From Procambarus clarkii (taxonomy: Eukaryota > Arthropoda > Malacostraca > Decapoda > Cambaridae), in assembly GCF_040958095.1 (NCBI RefSeq), contig NC_091156.1:18966202-19030201 (forward strand): a stretch of DNA of 64,000 bases, read 5' to 3'. Under the pieces are notes generated by a model. The model searched no databases. It was not told the origin of the DNA and saw only the letters and a program-made list of their open reading frames with translations. Below are positions 11,201-34,098 of this stretch, one piece after another. Both the position numbers and the translations under genes were made by a program. Within the stretch, counting starts at the first letter, position 1. Every line of letters starts with the position of its first letter.

Positions 11201-11922
11201 CGACACAGACCGAGCTATTGGGTATTTATCTAGCCACTGAATACCTTAAGCTCAATGGTGGTGGAGTTATTTTCTGTGACTCTAAAAGTGCTCTGCAGTC
11301 CTTAAATAACCCATCACAATGTATGTCGGAAGTAGCTTGTAATATTAAATGGAATGTAATTTTTGCCAATGATAATAATTCTTGTATAAAATTTGTGTGG
11401 ATCCCATCCCATGTTGGAGTTGAAAAACATGACTTTGTAGATCAATTGGCCAATGAGGCTTGCAGGAAAGAAAACATTGATTATGATTTTGGACTATCTA
11501 ATGCAGTTATTAGAAACATACAAATTAAAGAAATTAATTCAGATTTAGAAGAACTAAGAAATGCACAGAGACCTGAAAGCTGCAGTATTAAAAGTTATGA
11601 CAAGTTCTGTAATAATAGGTATTTGTATGGTCAGCACAGTAACCGGACCAGGCAATGTGATGTAGTAATCGCGCGAATTCGCCTTGGCTATAGACACATC
11701 TGGCAGGTTAGTGAGGCTGAGCCACTACCAGAATATTCAGATTGTAAACTCTGTGATAAACCTTTAATGCATTCACTAGAACACTATATTGATGAATGTG
11801 AAACCGTAAAGGACTTTAGACCTCCTGGCCTATTGTACCACCAACTGTGTAACTATTTTATTGACTCAGGTGTTCTGGACGACATCCTAACAATTTACCC
11901 AAAATTTGCTTGTCCATTTTAA
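8266..11922 (+). CDS. LINE ORF2: endonuclease, reverse transcriptase and RNase H polyprotein
   Basis: 1218 aa, no frameshift or stop. Order of domains: (1) APE-type endonuclease, residues about 1-225, with WNIRS, QEPY, GDFNARH (134-140) and SDH (203-205). (2) Reverse transcriptase, about 430-720, with PGEDGI (443), FIDLKSAFD (catalytic Asp at 560), GTPQGGVLSP and YADD (651-654). (3) RNase H, about 936-1070, with FTDGS (Asp 943), TQTELLGI, DSKSAL and WIPSHVG (1045-1051). (4) A C-terminal Cys/His segment, CKLCDKPLMHSLEHYIDEC. Together these nick target DNA, prime reverse transcription at the nick and remove the RNA strand. An RNase H after RT points to I, Jockey-related, LOA or similar groups of APE LINEs. 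All key residues seen are present, so the copy may be competent; activity is not shown. Confidence 0.92.
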   Translation: MAHQTKTIKFLSWNIRSVYLRINDVILYAKMRDVDVICLQEPYTTTTIKKVPPRIPGYIAYNNSIGTGLLTYIKSGLICKLIKNHRSDSIHYQKFKLQTANSHFLLYNIYGRCNVLKADLLPKPTGNTAMLCMGDFNARHTALGDVQCNNNGRVFLKYLNDHNITVYDTDKQTHLLGGRLDYVIGYSLVDSNVNVKLIPELVSDHFAIYCEYNVADIRSNPHPRVKINIPDNLKQHFKAYVHKWYTGYTPVSVDHFYNDLVSIITSYYDTWVKSRKKKNTRSSSWTEDPIIIAERAKVLQLADSYKRDKTADNLLAFLNANRDFRELKGQVKNTYWEQFLQGINRTTTLSEMWNKIKNITKPSAPVQLHHTPAEYADMLLAQWSSVSQISSLPPDIQQHLRHTNINRNFNIEIARSSPDLTDQFPITPFELTSALGKPRQTAPGEDGITYNILSLLNDVPSHPLLDLYQMSLSQGILPKKWTQSLIIPIPKPNSQKFRPISLTSCMCKVLERIVLNRVMFQVKEKLAPNLYGFMPKCSTQTCFAEYFVNSQDGTQAAFIDLKSAFDVANGEIILEQLAEFGIKGNLLSWIKSYLSNRRASVLFKGVKSTRTDAFELGTPQGGVLSPMLFNILMHKLIHDIPVQPTETVICYADDICIMAHSKPRLQMLLDAFSKKVVECGLIISVDKTRVLIPHSLHANYTINGVPVETCESYKYLGVEVNDTNLISNLRKKLVERLKPLRTLVGKGFGINIKYARSFYIAFIRSVVDYYALHLLNFSPKQLQGLDVVQNDAMRIILGCPRTVRIVNMRKELNLPSIYERIVLLSTMFCAKTLKNNGPPSSIQIKLRSILNNSDCSLNPPQKAPYSVWLSCCVYNLQKLNVSLNPDKTVHYIPPWKDVEVSLHYTPISVKQMYNTDILRCITLEAIDSHLQILKPTESYAFTDGSVQLGTGRTGCACAVYKGNEMIMTSTQRLNNWASTTQTELLGIYLATEYLKLNGGGVIFCDSKSALQSLNNPSQCMSEVACNIKWNVIFANDNNSCIKFVWIPSHVGVEKHDFVDQLANEACRKENIDYDFGLSNAVIRNIQIKEINSDLEELRNAQRPESCSIKSYDKFCNNRYLYGQHSNRTRQCDVVIARIRLGYRHIWQVSEAEPLPEYSDCKLCDKPLMHSLEHYIDECETVKDFRPPGLLYHQLCNYFIDSGVLDDILTIYPKFACPF

Positions 11923-12215
11923 AGAATGAAGAACAATTTCTACTTATATTCTAAGCTGTATCACTTATGAACCCATCCCTGCACTTGTGTGGCAGTGCAC
12001 AATAGAAAGTTGTTTTCACATATCCACACATTAAAACATTGATTGTAACCGTGATATATATGTGCTTCAGCCTACAGTTTAGGCCTATTGTCTTATGTAT
12101 GACCCTCTGTCCTGCGTGACAGTGAATACTAGCATTAACCTCAATTTAATAAGACTATCAAAATCCTCAGATTAGGCAAAATTGTAATTAATTTTGTCAA
12201 TAAAGATGTTAATAA
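11923..12215 (+). other. LINE 3' UTR and A-rich tail
   Basis: AT-rich sequence after the ORF2 stop, ending in an A/T-rich tail (GTCAATAAAGATG, then TTAATAAATAAAATTAAAA at about 12205-12225). A polyadenylation signal, AATAAA, occurs twice near the end. The tail resembles the TAATAAAATTG words at the end of the LINE at 47571-54133. The exact junction is uncertain. Confidence 0.5.
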
Positions 12216-12261
12216 ATAAAATTAAAAGGTCTGTATATTTCCCTGCTGCAAATAGGAGCAA

Positions 12262-12320
12262 CTCGGTCGCGCACCCCGCTACTACCACTGAGCTAACCGT
12301 GCAATCTCCGCTCTTTCTAT
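12262..12320 (-). repeat. tRNA-like SINE head fragment
   Basis: On the minus strand the words GCACGGTTAGCTCAGTGGTA resemble a tRNA 5' half with an A box. No B box or acceptor stem follows, so this is not a functional tRNA gene. It looks like a truncated tRNA-derived repeat. Confidence 0.4.
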
Positions 12321-12392
12321 GGTAATAACGGATGCTATACCGATCATGTAAGATGTTAACACTCGGGCCGTCATACGAGGATGAAAACCAGT

Positions 12393-12397
<5 letters not shown>

Positions 12398-12463
<66 letters not shown>
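12398..12463. repeat. (GA)n microsatellite
   Basis: Uninterrupted AG dinucleotides, followed to about 12555 by degenerate GA-rich sequence. Confidence 0.95.
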
Positions 12464-12559
12464 GAGTGAGGCAGAGCGAGAGCGAGAGCAAGGGAGGGAG
12501 AGCGAGAGCGACTGAGGGCGAGGGAGAGTGAGACACTAGTGAGGGAGAGTGAGATAGAA

Positions 12560-13010
12560 AGATAGAGAAATTCGTAGTCACAGCCGATCGTATGAGTTAC
12601 CGAGTAACGCTGCCACCACCCTGAGTTACCGGACAGGGGACCGGAGTGAGATTCGTAGGTCTTGCAAATGGAATAACCTACCAGGACAGGTGTAGGGGAC
12701 AATTCAACGGTACAAGGATCCTGGCCTGACACTCGAATAATCCTGACCACTTGGGAACTATAGAGTACACAAGAATAAGGCGGGACACACCCAATACTAA
12801 CACCACAACACAGGATGGACGGGGGAGGAGTACTGGATAAGTAAGGACACTAGGTCACTGGGGCAAAGGGGACGGTAGGCCCAATATCACTAAGACAATG
12901 AACCATTACAACATTTACTAACACTTGACAATATATGACTTTATTATATGACTATATGACTTTCAACTCTGACCTCCTCGTGACCCGGTGACCGTTGACC
13001 TGTCCCTGTG
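12560..13010. other. No gene seen
   Basis: Mixed-composition sequence between the GA tract and the next RT relic. I see no conserved coding signal, tRNA-like box or tandem repeat in it. Confidence 0.3.
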
Positions 13011-13011
13011 G

Positions 13012-13460
13012 TTAACTTGTACAGAGGTGTAACTTTTTCCATTGTCTGCCGCCGCCTGACAGGCGCCGCGCCTGTGGCTTGTTCATGCTGTTATGATGTT
13101 CATGTTTACTACTATGTACTGCTCTCTTGTTACAGAGGTAGGTACTGGCCAGTGTGGCAGCGCACGTGTAGTCCCACACCACTAGTTTACCATCTTTCCA
13201 AGGAAGCAAGGTGACCCCATCTGGGCGCTTCTGAGGGTCGTTAGGTCTGAATAAGTGTGGTTCTCTTTGTGCCGGGCAGCGGGCTGTGGCGAGGCTCCTC
13301 TTGATGATGTCGTTGACTTCACTATGCCTCCAGTGCCATCCCCCCTGTGGTTTGGCAGAGTAGGGTATGGTGTACCTGTCAGCCACCACCTCTCTGCATA
13401 TACACCTATATTTGGTGTGGATTGGGGCAGCAAGGCGGAGGGCCACAGCAATTTGGAGGA
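13012..13460 (-). pseudogene. C-terminal fragment of the same RT family as 4692-6300
   Basis: Minus strand, from about 13460: IAVALRLAAPIHTKYRCIC, then SEVNDIIKRSLATARCPAQR and KRPDGVTLLPWKDGKLVVWD, ending near 13012. These match the relic at 4692-6300 in order and spacing (VALRLAAPI..., EAVNDIIKRSLATAGCPAQR, KRPDGVTLQPWRDDKQVVWD). The RT domain is absent; the copy is cut off by the TA tract at 13487. The PD...VVWD pair of the endonuclease-like segment is conserved here too. Confidence 0.75.
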
Positions 13461-13482
13461 CGTGTGGTGTGAGACGTGTGCA

Positions 13483-13486
<4 letters not shown>

Positions 13487-13540
<54 letters not shown>

Positions 13541-13555
13541 TATATATAATATATA
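13487..13555. repeat. (TA)n microsatellite
   Basis: TA dinucleotide tract with a few interruptions, directly abutting the truncated RT fragment. Confidence 0.95.
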
Positions 13556-13869
13556 GTGTTCGATAACTGGATGATAAGAGTCGAGTGAGTTAAAGGAAAT
13601 CTGTGGAACATTTGGTAGGGTAAAACTTGAGTCTGTATTTAGCACTTTATCTTTCACACAAATTTATATAAAGTTGTCATTATCATCTCTAGTAGGTGTT
13701 AACAGAACTAAACCATGAACGTCAGTGCTCTCTGCTCAGACTAAAGTTTACAGCCATGTAAATGAAACCTTTTCACAAGCTCATGGCAAACATTAAGATA
13801 TCCTTGCACAAAATAAATACATTGCATTCCAGCATGTCAGTAGCTGGTAAGTATGACTCTCTGGAGCCA

Positions 13870-14122
13870 GGGGCCATATTCACGAAGCATTTACACAAGC
13901 ACTCACGAACCTGTACATCTTTTCTCTATTTTTGGCGGCTTTGTTTACAATTTATACAGATAATGAGCTCTGAAGCACCAGGAGGCTGTTTATAACAATA
14001 ACAATAGTTGATTGGGAAGTTTTCATGCTAGTAAAGAGTTTAATAAATGTAACAAAAGCCGTCAAAGATTGAGGAAAGATTTAAACGTTCGTACTTGCGT
14101 AACTGCTTCGTGAATCTGGCCC
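13870..14122. mobile_element. MITE, GGGGCCAGATTCACGAA family, copy 1
   Basis: About 250 bp with inverted termini (GGGGCCATATTCACGAAGCA on the left, TGCTTCGTGAATCTGGCCC on the right). Inside are inverted blocks such as TTTGGCGGCTTTGTTTACAA and AAAGCCGTCAAAGATTGAGG. No coding capacity. Other copies are at 25722-25968, 26615-26823 and 26824-27083. Confidence 0.85.
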
Positions 14123-14846
14123 TTGGACACTGCTGCCTGGGCCTCCAGTGGGGCTTCAGTATGCACAGTGATCTCTCCACAGACCCTTGAGAATCGGTCG
14201 TATTTAGACATTCTGATTGGATTATACTATACCGTATGAGACTGTTCGAACAGCGATTGTGTTGGTGTATATTTCCAAGGTTGGTAATTCAGTTTGTTCC
14301 AAATGCGACAATTTCCTGAAGTGGACGATCAGTTTGGAGTGTGTGGAAGAGACGAGTTTGAGTTGTCAGGTTCGACCTGAATCTTAGATGGTGGTCAGCA
14401 TTTTGTCTCGTGTTGCATGTGTGTGGCCAGTACATTACCTTGTTATGACACTTGTATATAAAGAGGGAAATTAATAGTTTTATTAGTGTTGGGTTAGTTA
14501 AGTAGTTGGTGCTGGTTTAGAGAGGTCTCGTCTGTTTTATAATCTTATTTTTAAGATTTTCTAGTAGACTTTGTCAAATGTTCATACGTTTGTACCATAG
14601 GCGGAGGACCACAGGTGACTGTAGTACAGAAAATGATATGGATAAGAACTTAATTCACTGATTTCAGAGTTGAACATGAGAGATTATATCAAGTTGTGCC
14701 CAGCATCGCTCACGCCCGTTATCATAATTCTGTTAGACGGCCCAATGAGAGTTCCAATTCAGTTCCTCCTAGAAAAACAACAGCCCAGAACGGGCGTGTG
14801 GATACTGTTTACGGAACTCGAGAAGAAGATGGGCCATAGTACTGAC
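14123..14846. other. No gene seen
   Basis: Single-copy-looking AT/GT-mixed sequence. One frame of 60 codons on the + strand (14670-14852) has no support beyond length. Confidence 0.3.
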
Positions 14847-14930
14847 CCCTAGTGGCACCCTGTTGGACCCTAGTGGCACCCTGTTGGCCCCTAGTGGCAC
14901 CCTGTTGGCCCTCTAGTGGCACCCCGTTGC
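14847..14930. repeat. Short tandem repeat, about 22 bp x 4 (CCCTAGTGGCACCCTGTTGG)
   Basis: Four imperfect copies in a row. Confidence 0.85.
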
Positions 14931-16300
14931 TGGCCACTGTGAACTCTCTCCTCTTACTGACTCTTTGTACTGTGTTGTTGTTTAACCGTGTACCTGTGAA
15001 TGTGTTTGTGTGCGTGCGTGCGTGAGTAATCGTGTGTATCTAGGTTGCATTAGTGCCTACCTTCCTGAGGCACCGGTGCGCCTTGAGGCTGCTCGAGGTG
15101 CTGAGAGGCAGTGGGGTAGGCTGACCAGATGGACTCTTTATCTTGGTAGTGTGACTGGCTGATTGACGGGTGAGCGTGTTTGCTGTGGGGCGGGGGTGTG
15201 GCGGACAGTTGTGGTGGACAGGTGTGGTGGACGGGTGTGGTGTAATATCTGTTACGAGATGTGTTGTGTGGGGGAGTAGGTTGATATAGTGATACAGTGT
15301 AACCGTTACCCGCACTATTGTGCTGTGGTGAGCTGACTGGCTGGTGTAGGCTAGTGCTGTCAACCTCGAATTAGAGGACTAGTTGGATGACTGAGGTGAT
15401 TACTGTGGGTGACTGGGTAGTAGCTGAGGTGGTGCTGTGAGTCTTGTGGGAGAGACGGAGCACTGTCGCTACTGACAGTGACGAGCTGACAGACAGACGG
15501 GAGTGGGGTGGGTGAACGTGTGTGCGCATCGTGTGAGGAGCTTGTCTTATTATTGTGTTGCAGGTAGGCGTTTCTACGTCCACTTCTCACACTCATCTTC
15601 TCCCTCCTCCTCCTCCTCCTTCCTCAGCCTACCAAGGGAGCTCAACACCTCCATTAGCCAACGTAGCAAAGACGGGAACTAAGACCACACTGAAGCCCAT
15701 AGTTTGCGTCCTATATAATCTCATAATATATAATCTCACTCCTGGTAGTCTGTGCTCCAACGTTCAGCAACCTCTTGTCTCCTTCCTCACATATATCAAT
15801 AAATAAATTGGCTCAATTATCAATTTTATTTAAATATTTATAAAATACATTATCTTAAAACGAAACCTGAATCTTATTCAGTGAACAATTCCAGCAAAGA
15901 TAAACCACAGTATAAGATCCATCAGAATATTCATTAGAGTACAGAACTAATGCACAGATAATATTCTCATTACAAAAATGCATTCACGTTACAAAGAGGC
16001 AAGACCGGTCCACCTCAGGCTACATATAGTGACTGAATGTGGTCCATAACTCGGCTTGGGCCAAGAGGTCGTGTGGACCGTCGTAGCATCATAGACCGGT
16101 ATGAGGTGAGGTCAAACTTGGCTTCAGATCTCCTGAGTGACCCAGTGCTGTTATGAGGGACCACTGGGGCATGTATCTATAGCTGATGTACGGCAGATGG
16201 TGTCCCGGACAGGTGGTGAGGGAGGTGTTGCCTTACACAAGAAGATATGGAGGAGGGGGAACCTGTTACAGGACAAGTGGTGAAACAAATAATTTCAGGG
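14931..16300. other. No gene established
   Basis: The minus strand is open for 107 and 78 codons around 15040-15596 with Ser/Thr/Pro/His-rich translations, and the + strand has acceptor-like words (TTGTGTTGCAG at about 15563, TCCTTCCTCAG at about 15628). Composition is biased (TGTGGTGGACGGG repeats near 15200), which explains the open frames. There is no conserved domain or matched donor, so no gene is called. Confidence 0.3.
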
Positions 16301-16304
16301 TAGG

Positions 16305-16845
16305 TGGTCGAAAATGTTAGTACAGGATAAGTGGTCAAAAATGTTAGTACAGGATAAGTGGTCAAAAATGTTAGTACAGGGTTGGTGGTCAAAAATGTTA
16401 GTACAGGATAAGTGGTCAAAAATGTTAGTACAGGGTTGGTGGTCAAAAATGTTAGTACAGGATAAGTGGTCAAAAATGTTAGTACAGGATAAGTGGTCAA
16501 AAATGTTAGTATAGGGTAGTGGTCAAAAATGTTAGTACAGGATAAGTGGTCAAAAATGTTAGTACAGGATAAGTGGTCAAAAATGTTAGTACAGGATAAG
16601 TGGTCAAAAATGTTAGTATAGGGTAGGTGGTCAAAAATGTTAGTACAGGATAAGTGGTCAAAAATGTTAGTACAGGATAAGTGGTCAAAAATGTTAGTAT
16701 AGGGTAGGTGGTCAAAAATGTTAGTACAGGATAAGTGGTCAAAAATGTTAGTACAGGATAAGTGGTCAAAAATGTTAGTACAGGATAAGTGGTCAAAAAT
16801 GTTAGTACAGGGTAGGTGGTCGAAAATGTTAGTATAGGGTCCATA
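16305..16845. repeat. 27-bp minisatellite (GTACAGGATAAGTGGTCAAAAATGTTA)
   Basis: About 20 copies of a 27-bp unit, with variants GGGTTGGTGG and TAGGGTAGGTGG. The unit is a multiple of three, so it leaves frames open on both strands (KWSKMLVQD and TYPVLTFLT); these are not genes. Confidence 0.95.
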
Positions 16846-16867
16846 GTCATGTGCTTTCTATGGCTCT

Positions 16868-18395
16868 CAAGCCATAGACAGCATGCCCATGCACTTTGCA
16901 CCAGGTCCAGACTCGTGGCATTCTATATTCATCAAGAAGTGCAAAACACCACTATCACAGGCCCTAAACATCTTTTGGAGACGGAGCCTAGACTCTGACG
17001 TCATCTCTGACATACTTAAAACAGCGGAGATCGCGCCACTTCACAAAGGAGGTAGTAAAGCAGATGCAAACAAATATAGACCAATAGCTCTAACCTCAAA
17101 CATAAAAAAAATCGTTGAAAGACAGGAGTAAGATAACAAATCACATGGACTCACAACATCTCCATAACCCTGGACAACACGGGTTCAGAACAGGACGCTC
17201 CTGCCTCTCACAGTTGCTGGATCACTGTGACATGGCCGCAGGTGCCATGGAAGACAAGCAAACACAGATGTAATACACACAGACTTTACAAAAGGTTTAG
17301 ACAAAGGTGACCATGGTGTGTTACAGTGTGACAAAGGTGACCATGGTGTGTTACAGTGTGACAAAGGTGACCATGGTGTTACTGCACACACAAAATGTGT
17401 GCAAAAGTAATTACTGGCAAAGTAGGAAGATGGATCTTCAACTTGCTAACGAACAGAACGCAGAGTGTAATAGTCAACACTGTAAAATCCCGATCATCTA
17501 CTGTGAAAAGCTCAGTCCCCCCCCCCCCCCCCCCAAGGTACCGTGCTTGCTCCGGTACTTTTTCTCATCCTAATATCAGCCATAGACAAGGATACAAACT
17601 ACAGCACTGTATCATTTGCAGATGACACTAAGATTTTCATGCGAGTAGACAATATAAAGGACACGGGAAACCTCCAATCTGATGTAAATCAGGTCTTTCA
17701 ATGGGCCACAGACAGTAATATGACGTTTAATGAAAATAAGTTCCAGCTCCTGCGCTATGGAAAAATGAATATATAAAAACTGAAACCATATATAAATCAC
17801 ACTATAGAACGAAAAGCAAAGTAAAGGATTTAGGAGTAATAATGTCAGAAGACCTTACTTTTACAGAACACCATAAAGTAGCTGTCACGACTGCAATAAA
17901 AATGACAGGTTGGATAACAAGGACCTTCCAAACAAGAGATGCCATACCAATGATGATACTTTTTCAAGGCTAGTTTATTCTTGGGTGGAATATTGTTGCA
18001 CTAACAGCCCCATTCAGAGTCGGAGAAATTGCTGACCTGGAGAGCATGCAAAGATCCTTTAAAACTAGAATTCACTCTATAGCTCATCTTAATTATTGGG
18101 GCCGATTAAAAGTTCTTAATCTGTATTTTCTAGAGCACTGGGGAAAGAGATACATAACGTGGAAGATATTAGAGAACTGTTTCCAAACCTGCACACAGAA
18201 ATAACACCACATGAGACCAGGAGGCATGGCAGGATGTGCAGAATATCCCCGTTGAAGAGCAGAGGTGCAACAGGTACTCTGAGAGAGAACTATCAACATC
18301 AGAGGCCCGAGACTGTTCAACACGCTTCCACTACACATAAGGGACATAACTGGCCGACCCCTCACAGTGTTCAAGAGAGAACATGACAAACACCT
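16868..18395 (+). pseudogene. Decayed non-LTR reverse transcriptase (CR1/L2/Jockey-like) fragment
   Basis: The + strand shows RT blocks in shifting frames: FAPGPDSWHSIFIKKC and KTAEIAPLHKGGSKADANKY followed by RPIALTSNIKK (16890-17130); then HNPGQHGFRTGRSCLSQLLD (17160-17230); GRWIFNLLTNRTQSV (17425-17475); LAPVLFLILISAIDKD (17543-17590) and FADDTKIFM, the catalytic YxDD-type motif (17618-17645). After that come the thumb-like FQWATDSNMTFNENKFQLLR and, to about 18386, degraded C-terminal sequence. No endonuclease domain is visible. Several frameshifts, a run of C (17518-17534) and an internal 30-bp triplication (17305-17385) show it is dead. Its 3' end flows into a GC-rich tail (18450-18535). 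Confidence 0.8.
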
Positions 18396-18439
18396 CCAAA
18401 GAATAACTGATCAACCAGGTTGTGATTCATACGTCAGGC

Positions 18440-18540
18440 TACGAGCAGCCGCGTCCAACAGCCTGGTTGACCAGACGACCAACCGGGAGGCTTGGTTGGA
18501 GACCTGGCCGCGGGGCCGTTGATCCCCGGAAGGAAGACAC
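18440..18540 (+). repeat. LINE 3' tail (AACAGCCTGGTTGACCAG ... GCCGCGGGG)
   Basis: GC-rich tail following the RT relic. Words such as AACAGCCTGGTTGACCAG and GGCCGCGGGG recur in the fragment at 50771-50864 and in the 3' parts of the tRNA-headed SINEs (GGGCCGCGGGGACACTAAG). This is what is expected when SINEs borrow the 3' end of a partner LINE. Confidence 0.6.
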
Positions 18541-18687
18541 AGGGTAGGTAAGATAGGTGGTGGCAGAGGTATGTGGGAGCAGGTGATAAGGAATGATGCC
18601 TCAGGCAGTAAAGTAGCTGCACTTGTGTCTCAGGAGCGAGGGAATGTCACCTCACAGAAAGGGAAAAGGGGCAGTTGAGTGACTGAT

Positions 18688-18745
18688 GAAGATTAAGCTA
18701 CCCAAGAGTTGGCACGGGCATGAATAACCCGCAAGACTTGGGGTC
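18688..18745. repeat. Dispersed hairpin repeat (GATTAAGC...GGCACGGGCATGAATA)
   Basis: Related copies occur at 39535-39595 and 47055-47105 and, inverted, at 36740-36800. The words GGCACGGGCATGAATAACCCG contain a short palindrome (CGGGCAT...AGCCCG type). Confidence 0.6.
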
Positions 18746-18802
18746 ACCTGGTTGTTACAGATACAGGTGACCCTAAATGGGGGTCACCAGGTACCAGGCC
18801 AG

Positions 18803-31815
<13,013 letters not shown>

Positions 31816-31833
31816 TGTGGCGACTGTGTGGGT

Positions 31834-32072
31834 CTCCTCCCTGGTGTTGACGGTCCGTGGACGCCCTCCAGCAACTGACGGAGACCTTACAGCGGCAGCT
31901 TCCCCGGTGTTGACGGTCCGTGGACACCGTCCAGCAACTGACGGAGACCTTACAGCCACAGCTTCCCTGGTGTTGACGGCCGTGGACACACTCCAGCGAC
32001 TGACGGAGACCTTACAGCCACAGCTTCCCTGGTGTTGACGGCCGTGGACGCCCTCCAGCAACTGACGGAGAC
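31834..32072 (-). repeat. 62-63-bp tandem repeat (about 4 copies) spanning gene A 5' UTR and initiator
   Basis: Four copies; on the + strand each starts CTGGTGTTGACGG and contains CTCCAGCAACTGACGGAGAC. The copy nearest the TATA box supplies the initiator; the other three lie in the 5' UTR and each still carries GTCAGT on the minus strand. Each also has GGCTGTAAGG, a weak donor-like word. Confidence 0.9.
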
Positions 32073-32095
32073 CTCCCGACGGCAGGTTTATAAAA
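32060..32095 (-). promoter_or_regulatory. Gene A core promoter: TATA box and initiator
   Basis: Minus-strand TATAAAC at 32092-32086 and the initiator GTCAGTT around 32066-32060; the A at 32063 is 29-30 nt downstream of the first T, exactly the usual spacing for arthropod TATA/Inr promoters. The first in-frame ATG with a donor follows about 250 nt later. A second reading of TATAAAAG exists on the + strand at 32089-32096. Confidence 0.7.
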
Positions 32096-32207
32096 GCTCT
32101 GCGGGGCGGCAGGTATCTGGGTTGTGGGCGCCGCCAGCCCCTAGCTGGTCGGGTCAGCATTCGGGACAAGCAATGACTTGCTTCTCGCTGTTGATCTCCC
32201 CTACAGC

Positions 32208-32315
32208 TGCTGTATAACAGTAATACAGCTGCTGTATAACAGTAATACAGCTGCTGTATAACAGTAATACAGCTGTTGTATAATAGTAGTACAACTGCTG
32301 TATAACAGTAATACA
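32208..32315. repeat. 22-bp tandem repeat (CAGCTGCTGTATAACAGTAATA)
   Basis: About five copies immediately upstream (120-220 bp) of the gene A promoter. Confidence 0.9.
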
Positions 32316-33480
32316 GTTCCTGTATTACTACTACTACTTTGCTACTTTAATAACAATAATAAAGTTAATACTCTGGCTGTATCAAATTTTTTACAAAATG
32401 TTTAGTAATATTAAGTAATAAATTAAGTAATAAAATCTATACGATCCATATCTATGAAGTTACTTTTTTCTGTTTTTGTTCAGAGATTAAGTGAACAATT
32501 TATATTTATTTTGTACATTTTAGAAAAATTTTCATTTGCCAATTTAATACATATTGCAGAGCTGCATATATACTTTTAAATGTTACCAAACGTGTAAATA
32601 CATAGTTGAAGCATTTATTTGATTATGAATTCTTTACTGGCTATTTATTTCCAGAATTTAAAGTCTCAAAGAGTTCATTTTTAACACTGAGTGTGTTTAA
32701 CACCATATTAAGTGTAAATCCTGTGAAGACGGACATGGGTTGTCCACTCATATGTGGAATGTCCTGTCATGTGGGTTGACCTGTCATATGTGGGTTGACC
32801 TGTCATATGTGGGTTGTCCTCACACATGTGTGTTGTCCTCACATATATGTATTGTCCTCACATACGTGGTACAGTACACATCTTGTAGCAGAGGCTGGGA
32901 TTTCGTAATGTAGATAATAGCTATAATACAAATAATAATAATTGTTAAACTCTGTGACTCCTCATAGGATTCGAACCCAGGCCACCAGAGATCTTTCACC
33001 AGCATCAATTACACGTGTATCGGGTCTTTCTTTCACCTTCATTCAAGCTATACGGTAATGTAGAAAGTTTTTCACTGTTAATAATACAATCATACACCAA
33101 CAACAGCACGATTAACATTAATATTAAAAACATTAATCATACTGTCAATTATAATAATTGGTATGGATAGTATTACAATAGTAATAGTTATTGTATAATA
33201 ATGATCATTATTATACAATTATTTATTGTAATGAAATTAATATTTAAAATTATATTGACACTATATTGTAATTATTTATTGTTATACAATTTAGATCCGG
33301 CTGAAACATTAGACAATATAAATATATGTAAAAGTAAAATAGTGAACATTTTATGAACAATGGAAGTGATTAACATAATTGTTCGTTAAGTAGTTAGACA
33401 CAAGACAAAAGTAGAGGACAAGTGTGAACATTTCCAACTGGCGAGGAAGGCACTTAAATACACCGTATGTTAGTATCAGA
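32316..33480. other. Upstream flank of gene A, AT-rich, one short tandem repeat
   Basis: Mostly AT-rich sequence without a coding signal. A tandem of about 18-20 bp (GTCATATGTGGGTTGACCT and variants) occupies 32750-32870. A GGATTCGAACCCAGGCC word at about 32968 looks like the B box of a tRNA-like repeat on the minus strand. Confidence 0.4.
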
Positions 33481-33484
33481 AATA

Positions 33485-33615
33485 ATAATAATAATAATAC
33501 CAATTTATTTGCAAGAAGGTACAATGGGTTGGAGACATTACATAGGATTGGTATTTTTACATTCATGCAAAGCCACTAACACGCATAGAGTTTCGAACAG
33601 GTCCTTAATCTAACA
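33485..33615 (-). repeat. Repeat tail with conserved motif, copy 3
   Basis: (AAT)n, then GCAAGAAGGTACAATGGGTT, ATGCAAAGCCACTAACACGC and GAGTTTCGAACAGGTCC: a diverged copy of the tail at 30601-30745. Confidence 0.65.
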
Positions 33616-33619
33616 TATC

Positions 33620-33876
33620 AGGTATCTTCTTGAGGTTATCTTGAGATGATTTCGGGCCTTTTTAGTGTCCCCGCGGCCCGGTCCTCGACCAGGCCTCCAC
33701 CCCCAGGAAACAGCCCGTGACAGCTGACTAACACCCAGGTACCTATTTTACTGCTAGGTAACAGGGGCATAGGGTGAAAGAAACTCTGCCCATTGTTTCT
33801 CGCCGGCGCCTGGGATCGAACCCAAGACCACAGGATCAGAAGTCCAGTGTGCTGTCCGCTCGGCCGACCGGCTCCC
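33620..33876 (-). mobile_element. tRNA-derived SINE (type 2), copy 2
   Basis: Minus-strand head GGTCGGCCGAGCGGACAGCA with B box GGTTCGATCCC, body TTACCTAGCAGTAAAATAGG and tail GGACCGGGCCGCGGGGACAC, ending in repeated CTCAAGATA words. About 250 bp. Confidence 0.85.
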
Positions 33877-34050
33877 TCAGCCGGCTCAGCTCCGGTAAGA
33901 TGAAAGGGTTTTATATCACCAAATTTTTATATCACCAAATTTTTATATCACCAAATAACTACAATATAAGTGGCCAGCGGTGATTTCACTGGTAAATATA
34001 ATGGTAGCAGTGAATTGTATGTTACAATCATCTGTGTTGCTAATCCGAAA

Positions 34051-34098
34051 TCAGGGTGAGAGTATAAGGGTCAGTGGACCCTTATACTCTCACCCTGA
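34051..34098. repeat. Perfect 22-bp hairpin with 4-nt loop
   Basis: TCAGGGTGAGAGTATAAGGG followed by TC, loop AGTG, then the exact reverse complement. Position between SINEs and the 34.4-kb minisatellite; no known role. Confidence 0.85.

Noticed and set aside
12172-12750. 192-codon Ser/Leu-rich frame
   Set aside because: Driven by the GA microsatellite; no domain.
15040-15810. Possible gene on either strand (Ser/Thr/Pro-rich frames, acceptor-like words)
   Set aside because: No paired donor, no domain and biased composition; evidence too weak.
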